From contig CAWDNS010000003.1 in assembly GCA_963803775.1 (NCBI GenBank), forward strand, positions 1-64,000: a stretch of DNA of 64,000 nt, given 5' to 3'. Within the stretch, counting starts at the first letter, position 1; every line of letters starts with the position of its first letter. The position numbers were made by a program, and so were the translations under genes. The notes beneath the pieces are model-generated. The model was not told where the DNA came from. It saw only the letters and a list, made by a program, of their open reading frames with translations, and searched no databases. This stretch comes from JABCZH01 sp963803775 (GTDB taxonomy: Bacteria > Acidobacteriota > Terriglobia > Terriglobales > Acidobacteriaceae). This document shows, piece after piece, positions 1-8,522 of this stretch.

Positions 1-1274
1 CGGTGGCGGTGGCGTGTAGAGATTAGTACAGCCGTCATAGACCAGAAACGTGGTAAAGCTGCCGTTAGACTCGAGGCGATTTACGTGCTGAGCGTAAGCA
101 GAACCGACCGGGCCCAAATTAGGAGGTTGATAGGCCGCCAGACTGGTCGTGGTAGCGACGGTAACCGGGTTTCCGCAGACTGGAGGTTTTGGCGCGCCCG
201 CCGGCGTGCAGGCGACATACAGGACGGTTTCGCTTAAGCCTCCCGGGATCAACCGCATGTAGGAGATCGTAATCAGGCCGTCCGGTCGAACCTGGACAAA
301 AGAGTACTCCTGGCCATCATTGGTATCAATGTTTTCAATTGGGCTGCAATTCAGAAGATTGGTGCAGGCCACGATAAACATCGATTCGCCCTCGCCGACC
401 AGATACACGTCTCCCGCACCCGTGCCGGAGGCCCTTTCATCGACGGCCACTACGGGATCAATGTATGACTGGTAGGTAGGGTCAATCTGCACCGGCGGGG
501 TTTGCATCCAACAGGATTCCGCTTGGGCTTCGGTGTGGGTCCGGGAGGGCATTTCGCGGGGTTCAACAAATCAGCGGTTGCCACGCGAAAGATTGCCCCA
601 CCATCAACAAAACGATTATCGGTTGCGAAGAACACGCCCCTTACGGGGTCAGCAACAACCGAGACTGACCCCAGTCCCAAGGTGTTATTGAAACTAGGCA
701 GGCCGCCCTCAAACTGAACGCTGCAATCGGCCGTGCTGGAGGTGTGCACGTAGTACCCGCTCAGACTGCCGTCCCAAGTGCCATTGTTCAGGTTGCCGCG
801 CGCATCGGTTGCTATCTGTACAATCAGGTCCGAGCCAGCGCCGGCGCCATTCAGAATGAAGTCTGCGCTCGGCTGGATTTGCAGCACCGCGTTGGTTCTG
901 GGCTCCAGGTTAAAACGAACTCCGGAGGCCCCGCTACAAGACGACGGTTCAGCCGGCAAAGTAGTTTGAGACTGCGGGGATTGTGCGCTCAGGTTGCGTA
1001 GCAGAACCCGTGCGTGTTGCAAGGCGGCTGGCGAGGGTTGGCCGAAGCGCTGGTTCAAGGCATTAGATTTCGGATTTTCTGAAACCTGCATCCACGCTCT
1101 CCCCTCTTCCGACGCAAGATATCCGTATATGGACGAGCGCAGGGGTTGAGTTTGCGACTGAGCATGCGGCTGTAGAGCATTCACTGCCGGTGGCAACCCG
1201 GCGGTTTGAGCCGACGCAATTCCGCATAGCAACCCTACGAAGAGTCCGAGAATGCCGTTCCCGAATGTTTTCAT
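1..1274 (-). pseudogene. Secreted BNR/beta-propeller-like protein, frameshifted and cut by window edge
   Basis: The start at 1274 follows a good GGAG ribosome site and opens with a signal peptide (MKTFGNGILGLFVG... ending near ASA). The reading frame runs to about 510, then shifts by one and continues without stops to base 1. The evidence for the shift is the next gene (1326-2840): both frames of this gene match it in order, with shared blocks such as LLNP..C, SGTGAGDVY, QVRPDG.ITI, and H.V.RLES followed by F.VYD.C. It is therefore one gene with a frameshift, not two. The paralogue has NPVACW where this gene reads NPVG and then changes frame, which would fit loss of one copy of a 7-base direct repeat. 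The 3' end lies outside the window. No catalytic residues are recognised; a secreted sialidase/BNR-like fold is inferred only from the paralogue's character. It may be a true pseudogene or a sequencing error. Confidence 0.7.
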
Positions 1275-1325
1275 TGGTGCTCCTTTTTCCATCCCCATTT
1301 TTATCGGAGATCGATCGGGCCAACC

Positions 1326-2840
1326 TCAATACTGGTAATTCGTCAAAACATTGTTATAAATGCGAAAAGCCTGGTTGTTATATATCCCCTTCGAGGTGCT
1401 TCCTGTGAAGTGGATATACACGCGGCTCTGCCCGGCTTTTCCGGTGCCGCCAACCGCCAGACCGAGGTCGGTCGCCCCTTCTTCATATCCAAACGGGCCA
1501 TCGTAGAGAGTCTGAGTAATCTGGTGCGCAGGTGCGACTGTGGTTTGTCCAGGCGGGACCTGCGCCAGGAAAACCTGCGTATGAAACATAAGCTTGTCAT
1601 TCTGCGAGGAAAAGTACGCGATGTTAACTGTGCCTGTCGAAACGTCGAGCGCAATGCTGGCAAGAAATTGTTCACCGGTCGCGGCTCCTACCACTTGAAG
1701 AGGGGACCAGGTCTTACCGCCGTTAGTCGAATCGGTCAGTACGACCTGGGTCTTGGGACAAAAGTAGTCCCCGATTTGTGGTACGGCACACTGGTCATAA
1801 ATCAGAAATGAGGTTACGGTTTTGCCGTCGCTTTCCAGGCGATCCACGTGATAAGGGTACTGCTCGAAGAAAGCCCGAATGTCGCCTGGAACTCCCAAGG
1901 CGGGATTGGGTTCGTTTATCACCAAAGTCGGAGCGCTGCAAGTTGGAGCGCTGGGAGCGCCGTGGGGGGTGCAATTCACAAACTTGAATTGCACAGGTCC
2001 GAAGCTAGCCGCGCCATTGCCGTAAGCAATGGTGATTCCGCCATCGGGACGCACTTGGACGCTGGGATACTGTGGGCCGGAGTCAGCGCCACTGGCGACC
2101 ACCGACGAACTGCAATTCAGGTCGGAGTTCGTACACGCGGACAACGTGATTTGCGTATTGTCCGTGCCATAAATGTAGGTAGTCGCCGCAATGTATACGT
2201 CGCCAGCACCGGTGCCGCTCGTCCTTTGATCCACTACAATCGAGGGATTCTGTACGTTTGAGTTAGTGACGTTTGCAATTCCCGCGATGGGCCAGCAGGC
2301 TACTGGGTTCTGCTGAGTGCCGTTGGGACAGTTTGTCGGATTTAGCAGATTTGACGCCGAACTCCTAACGATTCCCACTGCGAGATTCGAGCCGTTGCCG
2401 TTAATGTTCGAGGTGGCGATGAAGAATGCATCGTGGGCTGCATCTGCCGCCGGGATTGCGGGTCCAACCGGCACAAAACCTCCGACGATTGGAATTCCGC
2501 CCTCGAAGTCAGCGGCACAGTTTGAATTGTCGCGCTGCACGTAATATGCCGGGCTGTAGAACCCGTCGTACTGAATGAGAGGATTCAGGACACGTTCATC
2601 CTCGGCTCCGCCCACCACCAAGTCGGCGCCGTTGCCGCCGCGGTTCAGAATCATGGCCACAGCCTCGTTATACTGGCCATAAAAAGCTGCGTTGGTGAGC
2701 GGCTCCAGGTCGAAGCGGTTTCCGTTCGGCGCGCAGCCGCCCTGGGGGGCGGATGTCTGTCCAGCCGCGGAAGACGAGTACAGACTGAGCCCTGCTGCAA
2801 GAACCAAGAGAATCGGAAATATCGCTCTACGTGTCTTCAT
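1326..2840 (-). CDS. Secreted BNR/sialidase-like beta-propeller protein
   Basis: About 504 residues. The start at 2840 is chosen because GGAGGT lies just upstream and a clean signal peptide follows (MKTRRAIFPILLVLAAGLSL...). An in-frame start 36 bases upstream would put extra residues before the signal. The mature protein is rich in Asn, Gly, Thr and Ser with scattered Cys pairs. It carries blocks such as STNGGKTWSPLQVV, which resemble the Asp-box (S.xGG.TW) of BNR/sialidase-type propellers. No sialidase active-site residues can be assigned, so a binding or structural role is as likely as an enzyme. It lies 51 bases downstream of its frameshifted paralogue on the same strand, so the two look like a tandem duplication and may share a transcript. 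The product is probably extracellular or on the outer surface. Confidence 0.7.
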   Translation of the reverse strand: MKTRRAIFPILLVLAAGLSLYSSSAAGQTSAPQGGCAPNGNRFDLEPLTNAAFYGQYNEAVAMILNRGGNGADLVVGGAEDERVLNPLIQYDGFYSPAYYVQRDNSNCAADFEGGIPIVGGFVPVGPAIPAADAAHDAFFIATSNINGNGSNLAVGIVRSSASNLLNPTNCPNGTQQNPVACWPIAGIANVTNSNVQNPSIVVDQRTSGTGAGDVYIAATTYIYGTDNTQITLSACTNSDLNCSSSVVASGADSGPQYPSVQVRPDGGITIAYGNGAASFGPVQFKFVNCTPHGAPSAPTCSAPTLVINEPNPALGVPGDIRAFFEQYPYHVDRLESDGKTVTSFLIYDQCAVPQIGDYFCPKTQVVLTDSTNGGKTWSPLQVVGAATGEQFLASIALDVSTGTVNIAYFSSQNDKLMFHTQVFLAQVPPGQTTVAPAHQITQTLYDGPFGYEEGATDLGLAVGGTGKAGQSRVYIHFTGSTSKGIYNNQAFRIYNNVLTNYQY

Positions 2841-3024
2841 TCGCCACCTCCAAAGAAGTGCCGCAAGCCCGGTCACAAATGAGCCGGCCCGAACGCTACC
2901 ACCTTAACAACTGTGAACTGTCATGATGATGTAAAGGGTTTGTAAATTCTATGCTGAGAATTCCAGGGGCGCGGTAGCCGATAAGGCGTCCAGGGGTGGC
3001 GGTTCTGGATCCATTTCGCTGCCA

Positions 3025-4398
3025 TCAACGTCGCATCGCCCGCTCGATGTCTTTCGGAGAGTACGGCAGCGGGGGATTCAGCACTTCGTGCCCACCAGAC
3101 GTGATGAGAAAAGTGTCCTCGACAAAGAAAGCTTGGTTACCTGAAGTCAACAAGGGTTCGTAACACAGGACGTTTCCTGCCTGAAAAGACTTGGGGGCAC
3201 CTTCGGCCATGTCGACGCCAAGACCGTGCAGAGGAAAATTCGGTTGCTTCAGGGCATTGGCCGCCGCCTCTTCGGCCATTGCTGTTTTTAGCTCGGGCTG
3301 GTGTTGTGCAATGTAGCCCGAAGTCGCCGTGAATACATCCTTGGGACTCGCGCCCGGCGGTAGCATGTTTACTCCAGCCAGGTACGCCCCATTGAGCAGT
3401 TCGATCGTCTCGCGCTGACCTTCATCAAAACGGCCAGAGACAGGAATCGTCCGCCCAAAATCGCCCTTGTACATTTGGAAATCACAGCCCAAATGCCTGA
3501 CCAGTTCGCCAGCCTGCATCTTGCGATCCAGATTGCGATAGTCAACGAAGGCCTCGAATAGCGTGTTCCCCAACCCATAGGGACCGGAACGGACCCAGGG
3601 CCATATCGACGGGCCATCCGAACCAGCCTGCAAACATGCGTTGAGCACGGCGCCTTCAACCTGGCGTTGGGTCTTCCCCGGCGCGATGGCGTGTACGCCC
3701 GCCCAAAAGCCTTCCGCCGTCACCGTCGCCGCTTGGCGCAGGCGCGCCAATTCCGCAGAGCTCTTTACCGAGCGCACTCCGTCAAGGATGGCGAATGCAT
3801 CCTTTACTTCGAGATCACTCCAATGCTGGCGCAATTGGTCGGCCCACATCAGATTGGGGTTTTGCGCGGGCCCCAGCCCAGGCGGAGTGCCGGCATCAGC
3901 GTCGCCCGACATGAACCCGGTTTGACCGCCGTTATCGACATATAAAACGAGCTTGGGATTGACCTTGCGACGCGACTCGAAGAGAGCGACGAACTGATCC
4001 CACGGGACTACGTGATCGATTTTTAGTTCCTGCTCGGTTTTGGGGCCTGGGTCGAAGAACACCGAGTCGAACCCCTGTAGATCGGCGCCGAAAGGAGCTC
4101 GCGGCGATACAAACAACCACGATTCCTTTTGCGTACCGTCCAATGCCAGGATGGCGCCGTGCGCATTGCTCAGACCAGTAAAGTAATAGAAGCTGGGCTG
4201 CTGGTGAAAACCGGATTCATCCCAATGCTTCAGCCCCCAGGATGAACCCAGCAGGATGATTCCATCCGGGATTTTCTCCAGCGCTGCTTTCCGGCGAGCT
4301 TGGAATTCCGACGGCTCGAAGCTGGTCTGGCCGAACGCGGCGAGCCCTACGACGACGAACGCCATAACAAAAAGACATCGGAGACGATTTGTGTTCAT
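3025..4398 (-). CDS. Secreted M24 family Xaa-Pro aminopeptidase-like metallopeptidase
   Basis: 457 residues with an N-terminal signal peptide (hydrophobic run then AAFGQTS), so probably periplasmic or secreted. Residues 28-190 look like an aminopeptidase P N-terminal domain (GIILLGSSW, FYYFTGL). The C-terminal pita-bread domain holds the expected dinuclear metal ligands: Asp in GCDFQMY, Asp in GDFGRT, His in PLHGLG, Glu in CYEPLL and Glu in FVEDTF. The family removes N-terminal residues next to proline or cleaves Xaa-Pro dipeptides. Export is less usual than the cytoplasmic PepP type but common in acidobacteria that digest peptides outside the cytoplasm. This fits the exported M1 aminopeptidase and amidohydrolase elsewhere in the window. 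The exact substrate is not predictable from sequence. Confidence 0.88.
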   Translation of the reverse strand: MNTNRLRCLFVMAFVVVGLAAFGQTSFEPSEFQARRKAALEKIPDGIILLGSSWGLKHWDESGFHQQPSFYYFTGLSNAHGAILALDGTQKESWLFVSPRAPFGADLQGFDSVFFDPGPKTEQELKIDHVVPWDQFVALFESRRKVNPKLVLYVDNGGQTGFMSGDADAGTPPGLGPAQNPNLMWADQLRQHWSDLEVKDAFAILDGVRSVKSSAELARLRQAATVTAEGFWAGVHAIAPGKTQRQVEGAVLNACLQAGSDGPSIWPWVRSGPYGLGNTLFEAFVDYRNLDRKMQAGELVRHLGCDFQMYKGDFGRTIPVSGRFDEGQRETIELLNGAYLAGVNMLPPGASPKDVFTATSGYIAQHQPELKTAMAEEAAANALKQPNFPLHGLGVDMAEGAPKSFQAGNVLCYEPLLTSGNQAFFVEDTFLITSGGHEVLNPPLPYSPKDIERAMRR

Positions 4399-4623
4399 TG
4401 TCTAGCCTCAGGCAAGATTTAGAAATCCGATGGCAACGTGAGCAGGCTTTCCACCACGAGGGGCTACAGCTAGCTGCTTCTCTCGCAAGAAAAATAGTGC
4501 CTGGGTTCTTCGTCAGTAGTGTTCATCAGTGGGATTGGGTGTTCAGAGTCGAACTGAGACGTCGCTTAAAACAGCGCACGGGCCAAGACGCCCACGGCTA
4601 TATCGAATCGGAAGGGTTGCGGA

Positions 4624-5595
4624 TTACCAGCCCAGCACGTAAGCAAACACCAGCGGCGCCACAATTGTGGCATCGGACTCGATGATGTATTTGGGAGTGT
4701 CGATCCCGAGTTTGCCCCAAGTAATCTTTTCGTTTGGCACCGCGCCGGAATAAGATCCGTAGCTGGTCGTCGAATCACTGATCTGACAGAAGTATGCCCA
4801 CAGAGGGACGTTTCCCCGTTGCAGGTCTTGATGCAGCATGGGAACCACGCAGATCGGAAAATCGCCCGCGATTCCCCCACCAATTTGGAAGAACCCCAAT
4901 GGGGATTTCTGGGTGAGGCTCGTGTACCACTCCGCCAGTTCCATCATGTATTCAATACCGGTACGAACAGTGTGGACGTTCTTTACGTCTCCAGTAATGC
5001 AGTGTCCTGCGTACATATTGCCGAGAGTTGCGTCTTCCCATCCGGGAACGAACATTGGCAAGTTCTTTTGTGCGGCAGCGAGCAGCCAGCTGTCCTTCGG
5101 GTCGATCTGGTAAGAGTCTTTGAGCTTGCCTGACAACAGGATCTTGAACATGAACTGGTGTGGAAAAAAGTGCTGTTTCGCTTTGTCAGCCGCGACCCAT
5201 TCCTCCAAAACGACACTTTCGATACGGCGCATGGCCTCCATCTCAGGAATGCAGGTATCGGTGACCCGATTCATGTGGCGCGCCAGTAAAGCGGCCTCGT
5301 CTTTCGGCGTCAGGTCGCGATAGTGCGGCACACGCTCGTAGAAATCACGCGCCACCAGGTTGAACACGTCCTCTTCAAGATTCGCACCAGTGCAGCAGAT
5401 TCCATGGACTTTGTCCTGGCGGATCATTTCGGCCAACGAGATGCCGAGTTCGGCGGTGCTCATCGCGCCTCCAAGAGTCACAAACATCTTGCCGCCGGAA
5501 CTGAGCAGCTTGTTGTAGCCTTCAGCTGCATCCACGAGGGCGGCAGCGTTAAAGTGCCGATAGTGCTTCTTAATGAAAGATGAAATTGCTGGCAT
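4624..5595 (-). CDS. Deoxyhypusine synthase-like protein
   Basis: 323 residues along the full length of the bacterial deoxyhypusine-synthase-like family. Family marks seen: a Rossmann-type NAD-binding start (VTLGGAMSTAELG), CTGANLEED, a GGGIAGDFP loop, SYSGA and the WGK motif near residue 290 whose Lys corresponds to the lysine that forms the enzyme-butylimine intermediate in eukaryotic DHS. Bacteria have no eIF5A, so the eukaryotic reaction (spermidine to eIF5A lysine) is unlikely. Relatives in bacteria are thought to act in polyamine metabolism, for example homospermidine synthesis from spermidine or putrescine; that is inference here. It is followed on the same strand by the M24 peptidase after a 225-base gap in which no gene or clear terminator was seen. 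No convincing ribosome site precedes the ATG. Confidence 0.85.
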   Translation of the reverse strand: MPAISSFIKKHYRHFNAAALVDAAEGYNKLLSSGGKMFVTLGGAMSTAELGISLAEMIRQDKVHGICCTGANLEEDVFNLVARDFYERVPHYRDLTPKDEAALLARHMNRVTDTCIPEMEAMRRIESVVLEEWVAADKAKQHFFPHQFMFKILLSGKLKDSYQIDPKDSWLLAAAQKNLPMFVPGWEDATLGNMYAGHCITGDVKNVHTVRTGIEYMMELAEWYTSLTQKSPLGFFQIGGGIAGDFPICVVPMLHQDLQRGNVPLWAYFCQISDSTTSYGSYSGAVPNEKITWGKLGIDTPKYIIESDATIVAPLVFAYVLGW

Positions 5596-5727
5596 GCACT
5601 AAATTTACGGTGCAGGAGCGTTTTCTGTCCAGCCAATCGGAGGGTGAAAACCAGCCTTGGGGCTGGAAGGGCGCTCGGCCCTGTGGAAATCCAGCCGCAC
5701 GGGGAAGACGCAGTCGATTACATCAAA

Positions 5728-5991
5728 CTAGAACGGTTTTCGAATTACCACTTCGCTGTCGTGGATGAAGAACTGTGCTGGGCAGTCCTGGGAACCGCAG
5801 ATCACCGGCAGCAAACCAGCCAATTGTTTACGGGTAATCAGACCCAGCGTGCCACATTCCGGGCAGGAAAGCACTGCCCAGTAGGGATCTTCCTTTTCGC
5901 CCACGCGACCGGCATTTTCCAGCACAAAGACCGTGCCGGGCAGCATTTGTTCGGGGATCCATTCGCTCAGGACGTCGAGTTCTCCAACCAT
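5728..5991 (-). CDS. Small zinc-ribbon protein
   Basis: 87 residues, start preceded by GGAGG five bases upstream. The middle carries a CPEC knuckle (SCPECGTLG) and a second pair in ICGSQDCPAQF, a four-cysteine arrangement expected to bind one zinc. No enzymatic domain is visible. It sits between the deoxyhypusine-synthase-like gene and the MerR regulator on the same strand, so it could belong to that transcription unit. The family is a conserved hypothetical; a role in nucleic-acid or protein contact is possible but not shown. Confidence 0.72.
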   Translation of the reverse strand: MVGELDVLSEWIPEQMLPGTVFVLENAGRVGEKEDPYWAVLSCPECGTLGLITRKQLAGLLPVICGSQDCPAQFFIHDSEVVIRKPF

Positions 5992-6035
5992 GTTGCCTCC
6001 TCGTGCGGCTGACTGTGTTGAACCAAACTTCCCTG

Positions 6036-6509
6036 CTATGAAGCCGTCCCTGCTTTGCGAGATGAGCGATTAACGCTACTGCTACTTTTTTTTGCCCTTA
6101 TTTCCGCACGCACCCGCTGAACCGTATCACTCAGACAAATGGACAGCATGGGCTGGCGCGCGTTCTTCAAGAGGTCAACAATCTGCCGGGCCGAAGTTTC
6201 GAGATAAAGCGTCTTTCCGTCCGTGAGCAAGTGATATTCAGAGCTGCCGCTCACCGTCTCGGCCAGGCGTTTGCTAAACTCCCGCTGAAGAAAACGCATC
6301 ACCTTACGCACTCGCTGCAAAGAGAACCCGCGTTGCCGCAACTCACAGATCACAGCCACCTCGGCCAAGTCCTCCATGGAGTACAAGCGCCGATGCCCTT
6401 TCCGTGCTGGAACCACAATTCCCCGTTCGTCCCACCACTGCAATTGCCTAGGAGTGATGCCGGTGAACTGAATGACCTCACGAGTTGTGAATGGCCCTTG
6501 CATTTCCAT
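6036..6509 (-). CDS. MerR family transcriptional regulator
   Basis: About 157 residues. The N-terminal winged helix-turn-helix is typical of MerR proteins: FTTREVIQFTGITPRQLQWWDERG, then GHRRLYSMEDLAEV with the conserved R.Y wing. ICELRQRGFSLQRVRKVMRFL continues into the dimerisation helix. The C-terminal ~70 residues are a short effector region with no metal-binding cysteines, so metal sensing is unlikely. An in-frame TTG exists at 6524, but that start would lie inside the first copy of the palindromic operator, so ATG 6509 (MEMQG) is preferred. Two TGTTTNAAACA palindromes sit directly upstream, suggesting autoregulation. The target genes are unknown. Confidence 0.85.
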   Translation of the reverse strand: MEMQGPFTTREVIQFTGITPRQLQWWDERGIVVPARKGHRRLYSMEDLAEVAVICELRQRGFSLQRVRKVMRFLQREFSKRLAETVSGSSEYHLLTDGKTLYLETSARQIVDLLKNARQPMLSICLSDTVQRVRAEIRAKKSSSSVNRSSRKAGTAS

Positions 6510-6516
6510 GCCGACA

Positions 6517-6552
6517 TGTTTCAAACAATCGTATGGCTGAATGTTTTAAACA
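6517..6552. promoter_or_regulatory. Twin palindromic operator TGTTTNAAACA upstream of the MerR gene
   Basis: Two perfect 11-base palindromes, TGTTT-C-AAACA at 6517-6527 and TGTTT-T-AAACA at 6542-6552, start 25 bases apart. The second extends to AATGTTTTAAACATT (6540-6554). A further half-site AAACATT lies at 6582-6588. They lie immediately upstream of the MerR-type gene. Direct observation of the repeats is certain; their use as the operator of that regulator is inference from position and dyad symmetry. Confidence 0.6.
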
Positions 6553-6629
6553 TTTTAGGCGCGAGCCGGAGACTGTCAAGGAAACATTCTGTGGATAAGG
6601 GGTTGACTAGAGGAGTTCCTGGCAGGGGA

Positions 6630-6830
6630 TTATCCCCCGCCGACAAACTGGACGATCTCCAGGTGATCGTCGTCGCTGAGGCTAGTTTCGGCCCATTTCT
6701 CGCGAGGAACGATGCCGCGATTCAGTTCAACGGCGACACGGTCGGCCTTCATGCCTAGTTGTTCGAGCAAAGCGCCGAGCGAAAGTGGGGCGGCAAAATC
6801 GCGAGGCTCACCATTGATTTGAAGCTTCAT
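6630..6830 (-). CDS. thiS: ThiS/MoaD-like sulfur carrier protein
   Basis: 66 residues with the beta-grasp pattern of ThiS: MKLQINGE at the start, LGALLEQLGM in the helix, VAVELNRGIVPR in the core, and a C-terminal GGG ending on the essential Gly-Gly that is adenylated and thiocarboxylated. ThiS donates sulfur for the thiazole ring of thiamine. The sequence fits ThiS better than MoaD (VAVELN.G.VPR..W), but no thiG, thiF or thiE gene is next to it, so another sulfur-transfer route is possible. It sits downstream of the 6878-7468 gene on the same strand. A longer in-frame opening exists upstream, but residues before this ATG have no family similarity. Confidence 0.8.
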   Translation of the reverse strand: MKLQINGEPRDFAAPLSLGALLEQLGMKADRVAVELNRGIVPREKWAETSLSDDDHLEIVQFVGGG

Positions 6831-6877
6831 CTCAGAAGGATTGTCGCAGGCAGAGACGTGCGCCGACAAGCGGCCTG

Positions 6878-7468
6878 TTAAGCTTCGACTTTTCGCAGTT
6901 GGAACTTGCGGGTTGCGGTGCGGCCGGAATAGCTGGCTTGCACCAGAATCGCGGAATCTGGCAGTGAGGATTCGTCCACATCGATCTTCATTTCGGCATC
7001 GCCGTCCGATCCAGTGGCCACTTGCGCATAGAAAGGTGCTGCATCCGGGCGTGCGAAGCGAACGGTCAGCCGGGCACCTTCGACGGTGTCGCCGCTGTCG
7101 GTGACCCGTAAGCGCAAAAGTAACTGACGGTCGGAATGGACGGATTCGGCATTCAGCCATTGCACGTCTAGCTCTTTGACACTAGAAAGCGATTCCGTAG
7201 TCTCTCGCTGATCAAATACGGATTCGAGGTGGCCATCACGGATGGCATCGAGCACCATGCGGTGCTGGTCACGCAGGATTCCTTCTCTCTGCTGATCGGT
7301 GAAGCCAGAGCCAGTTGCTTTATCGGCGTATGAAACGGCGTGCTTGCCAATGCAACGTCCCCGCACAAACACCTGGGTCTGCAAAAGCAATTCGTGCTCG
7401 CGCGCTTCGCTTTGCACGTGGTATACCGTGCCTTCGTGCTTTATGTCGGTATTGAAGCCAAAAATCAT
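6878..7468 (-). CDS. Conserved hypothetical protein with C-terminal Ig-like/beta-sandwich region
   Basis: About 196 residues from ATG 7468 (MIFGFNTD). The N-terminal part contains GTVYHVQSEAREHELLLQTQVFVRG, a pattern seen in small acidobacterial proteins of unknown role, followed by a helical stretch (QQREGILRDQHRMVLDAIRDG). The C-terminal ~90 residues alternate polar and hydrophobic residues like a beta sandwich (RLRVTDSGDTVEGARLTVRF ... VQASYSGRTATRKFQLR). No signal peptide or membrane segment is visible, so it is probably cytoplasmic. It is divergent from nuoA, separated by the nuo promoter region. A start 33 bases upstream (7501) is also possible. Function unknown. Confidence 0.65.
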   Translation of the reverse strand: MIFGFNTDIKHEGTVYHVQSEAREHELLLQTQVFVRGRCIGKHAVSYADKATGSGFTDQQREGILRDQHRMVLDAIRDGHLESVFDQRETTESLSSVKELDVQWLNAESVHSDRQLLLRLRVTDSGDTVEGARLTVRFARPDAAPFYAQVATGSDGDAEMKIDVDESSLPDSAILVQASYSGRTATRKFQLRKVEA

Positions 7469-7551
7469 GGTTTTCCGTTCGGCCGGCTGTTCGTTCCGCA
7501 ATAAGGATGCGGCGCGATTGTTAAAAACTTGTTACCCAGCGGCCCTGTTGC

Positions 7552-7580
7552 TTGACACTCCCTACCGCGAAATCTAATCT
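7552..7580 (+). promoter_or_regulatory. Sigma70-type promoter of the nuo operon
   Basis: A perfect TTGACA at 7552-7557 is followed by a 17-base spacer and TAATCT at 7575-7580, 46 bases before the nuoA ATG. Spacing and both hexamers fit a housekeeping promoter, and the position fits the first gene of the operon. Not experimentally shown. Confidence 0.65.
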
Positions 7581-7626
7581 AGAATGTTTAGATAATCCTT
7601 GGCTGCGAATTATATATATCTCCCCT

Positions 7627-8112
7627 ATGCCGGACAATTATTTCGCCCGTTACCTGCCTCTGCTGATTCATTTCATCGTAGCAGGTGCTTTGGCATCGGC
7701 AATTGTGTTCCTTTCCTGGCTCATCGGCTACCGCAAGCCAACCCGGGCCAAAATGTCTCCCTACGAATGCGGCATGACCCCGGTCGGCGACGCCCGCGAC
7801 CGCTTCTCAGTCAAGTTTTATCTGGTGGCCATGCTGTTCATCTTGTTCGATGTGGAAGCCATCTTCCTCTATCCCTGGGCGGTCATTCTGCGCCAGCTTA
7901 AGATGTTTGGTTTCTGGGAGATGCTGGTGTACATCGGCATTGTCCTGGTCGGCTTTTTCTACGTCTGGAAGAAGGGCGTTCTCGACTGGGGCGCAGTCAG
8001 TTCGCGGCGAGGAGAAGGTCTAGATGCGCTGACTCCGGCGATCACCGATCTCGAACAACTGAAGGAGCATCCTGCGGTCGCGCGCCTGCGGCGTGGAACC
8101 GGCCGCGGTTGA
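7627..8112 (+). CDS. nuoA: NADH-quinone oxidoreductase subunit A (3' end uncertain)
   Basis: NuoA is a three-helix membrane subunit of complex I close to the quinone channel. The protein shows the family marks: first helix LIHFIVAGALASAIVFLSW, the loop YECGMTP with its conserved Cys-Gly, FYLVAMLFILFDVEAIFLYPW in helix 2, and a third helix ending in WKKGVLDW. Normal NuoA stops shortly after that motif. Here the frame runs on through about 30 further residues that match the start of NuoC (PAITDLEQL). A TAG directly followed by ATG at 8021-8026 in the next frame is the likely real junction, so one base has probably been gained or lost near 8020-8030. First gene of the operon. Confidence 0.88.
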   Translation: MPDNYFARYLPLLIHFIVAGALASAIVFLSWLIGYRKPTRAKMSPYECGMTPVGDARDRFSVKFYLVAMLFILFDVEAIFLYPWAVILRQLKMFGFWEMLVYIGIVLVGFFYVWKKGVLDWGAVSSRRGEGLDALTPAITDLEQLKEHPAVARLRRGTGRG

Positions 8113-8516
8113 GGGCGCGAAGTTCGATCGCAACGAGATCACCATCTGCGTCGAACGCTCTTCGCCTGCGCGAAGCCTGCGCTTGCTGCGGGACGATCCG
8201 CAGCTCCCGTACAACTTTCTGTCCGACGTCACTTGTGTGGACTGGTATCCCAACGAGCCGCGCTTCGAAGTCATTTACCAACTGCTTTCGATCCCCAAGA
8301 AGGAACGGTGCGGCTGAAAGTGCGGCTGAGCGGGGATGCCCGACCGTCGAATCGCTCACGCCGGTCTGGCCGGGCGCCAACTTCTTCGAGCGCGAGGTCT
8401 TCGATCTGTTCGGCGTCCGTTTCAACGGACATCCCTATCTGCGGCGCATTCAGATGCCGGAAGACTGGGAAGGTCATCCGCTGCGCAAGGATTATCCCGT
8501 CGAGGGCTACCGCTAG
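8024..8516 (+). pseudogene. nuoC: NADH-quinone oxidoreductase subunit C, frameshifted
   Basis: NuoC (30 kDa peripheral-arm subunit) can be read in order across three or more frames: PAITDLEQLKEHPAV near 8030-8085, AKFDRNEITICVERSS and DVTCVDWYPNEPRFEVIYQLLS through 8300, then ANFFEREVFDLFGVRF.GHP and WEGHPLRKDYPVEGYR to the TAG at 8514. The signature EREVFDLFG is intact. Shifts fall near 8090, 8309 and 8340; adding one base at 8309 and one C at 8340 restores the frame. No decayed residues are visible between shifts. It directly follows nuoA with no nuoB between them. Either a sequence artefact or a very recent pseudogene. Confidence 0.8.
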
Positions 8517-8522
8517 ATCTAT

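Noticed and set aside
4399..4623. Possible tRNA in the gap (gttcagagtcgaactgag)
   Set aside because: No cloverleaf, acceptor stem or T-loop could be formed.
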